Source of the DNA: Candidatus Poribacteria bacterium
Lineage (GTDB): Bacteria; Poribacteria; WGA-4E; WGA-3G
DNA: 64,000 nucleotides
Assembly: GCA_958295945.1 (NCBI GenBank)
Contig: OY282386.1
Span: forward strand, 1,999,371 to 2,063,370
Reading direction: 5' to 3'
A program made the translations under genes and the position numbers. Positions 63,511-64,000 of the stretch are shown piece by piece. The stretch's first letter is position 1, and each line of letters opens with the position of its first letter. Under the pieces are notes generated by a model. It saw only the letters and a list, made by a program, of their open reading frames with translations. It made no database searches and was not told the origin of the DNA.

Positions 63511-64000
63511 TTATGCTGGCGGTGTATAACTGGCATCCACCCAACCGCGTTGTTTTCCACTTTCAACGGTTGTATTTATGAAATGAACGCCACGTGCACC
63601 GTCCTGTACAGTGGGAAAATCTGTGTCAAATTCAGTAGGAGTTTCACCTGCAATTTTTGCTGCCATAGTGCGTGATGCATTTACATAGATATTCGCGAAC
63701 GCTTCAATAAATGCCTCAGGATGTCCAAATGGAATCCGTGAATTGTGTTGGGCAACCTCCGCAAGATAATCGTTCCCACGTTTATATACCTGTTCTGGTC
63801 CATCAGGGAAACGCACAAATAGGTAATTAGGATTTTCTTGATGCCATTCAAGGGACGCATCAGTCCCATAAACACGGATCCGCAGATTGTTTTCTTCTCC
63901 AACAGAGATTTGTGATGCATACAAAACGCCACGCACTCCATTTTCATAATGAACTAAGAGATTTCCATCATCTTCCAACAAACGTCCATCAACAAAGGTT
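63511..64000 (-). CDS. Gfo/Idh/MocA family oxidoreductase, C-terminal part (runs off the window)
   Basis: The open frame continues past 64000; the visible end is the C-terminal domain only. It reads FVDGRLLEDDGNLLVHYENGVRG, then IRVYGTDASLEWHQENPN and the tail EAFIEAFANIY. The EKP motif and Rossmann part lie beyond the edge. It is in the same operon direction as the barrel isomerase at 63449. Confidence 0.85.
   Translation of the reverse strand, partial: TFVDGRLLEDDGNLLVHYENGVRGVLYASQISVGEENNLRIRVYGTDASLEWHQENPNYLFVRFPDGPEQVYKRGNDYLAEVAQHNSRIPFGHPEAFIEAFANIYVNASRTMAAKIAGETPTEFDTDFPTVQDGARGVHFINTTVESGKQRGWVDASYTPPA

Overview
The window looks like a chromosomal segment from a Candidatus Poribacteria-like bacterium, probably marine or host-associated. 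The reasons are its AT-rich sequence and its gene mix: Gfo/Idh/MocA oxidoreductases, xylose-isomerase-type TIM barrels, a PhyH dioxygenase, WD40 and TPR proteins with signal peptides, a UnbV/ASPIC protein and LamG proteins. Intergenic DNA is full of palindromes. The phylum call is an inference from gene style, not from a marker gene. TGA is an ordinary stop codon here (it closes several coupled genes), which matters for the selenoprotein described below.

Layout. 1-3.9 kb: tail of a possible permease, a GH106-like glycosidase, a TIM-barrel epimerase and a PhyH dioxygenase. 3.9-11.3 kb: a minus-strand operon (M16 protease, M16 partner, isochorismatase-like hydrolase, TPR protein, UnbV/ASPIC protein) in which every junction is an ATGA overlap. 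11.4-20.1 kb: a rubredoxin-like protein, a giant TPR/LamG protein, a WD40 propeller and uvrB. 20.2-28.5 kb: a membrane WD40 protein with a decayed metalloprotease domain, then the operon PHP phosphoesterase, GT9, HAD, redoxin, PBP1A. 28.8-33.9 kb, plus strand: a protease-TPR protein, a ThDP enzyme and a PPi-type phosphofructokinase. 33.9-40.1 kb, minus strand: two Gfo/Idh/MocA genes enclosing a single-chain restriction-modification enzyme and a GrdB-related gene with an in-frame TGA.

40.1-44.4 kb: an (AT)n tract that puts a well-placed ATG out of frame with a secreted protein, a TolB-like propeller, a small beta-barrel protein, and an IS982-family element with a 160-bp non-coding relative nearby. 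44.8-46.9 kb: an HpcH/HpaI aldolase and an unrecognised partner. 46.9-50.1 kb: a repeat-dense island in which 120-bp direct repeats flank an AAA ATPase gene and a small protein with an ExK nuclease-like motif. 50.1-55.9 kb: thrC, a Uma2 nuclease-like gene, recD2 and a sialate O-acetylesterase. 56.1-64 kb, minus strand: UxuA-like and TIM-barrel enzymes, Gfo/Idh/MocA genes, a LamG protein, a beta/gamma-crystallin protein and an oligogalacturonate-lyase-like propeller, consistent with sugar-acid and polysaccharide catabolism.

Main points for a second look: (1) the UGA-selenocysteine gene at 35058-35792, with a perfect 8-bp hairpin just after the UGA; (2) the (AT)n slip-strand start at 40532-40576; (3) the ATPase plus ExK-protein cassette between 120-bp direct repeats at 47407-49997; (4) tandem CTAG-bounded MITEs and an IS982-derived MITE. 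No rRNA, tRNA or CRISPR array was recognised.
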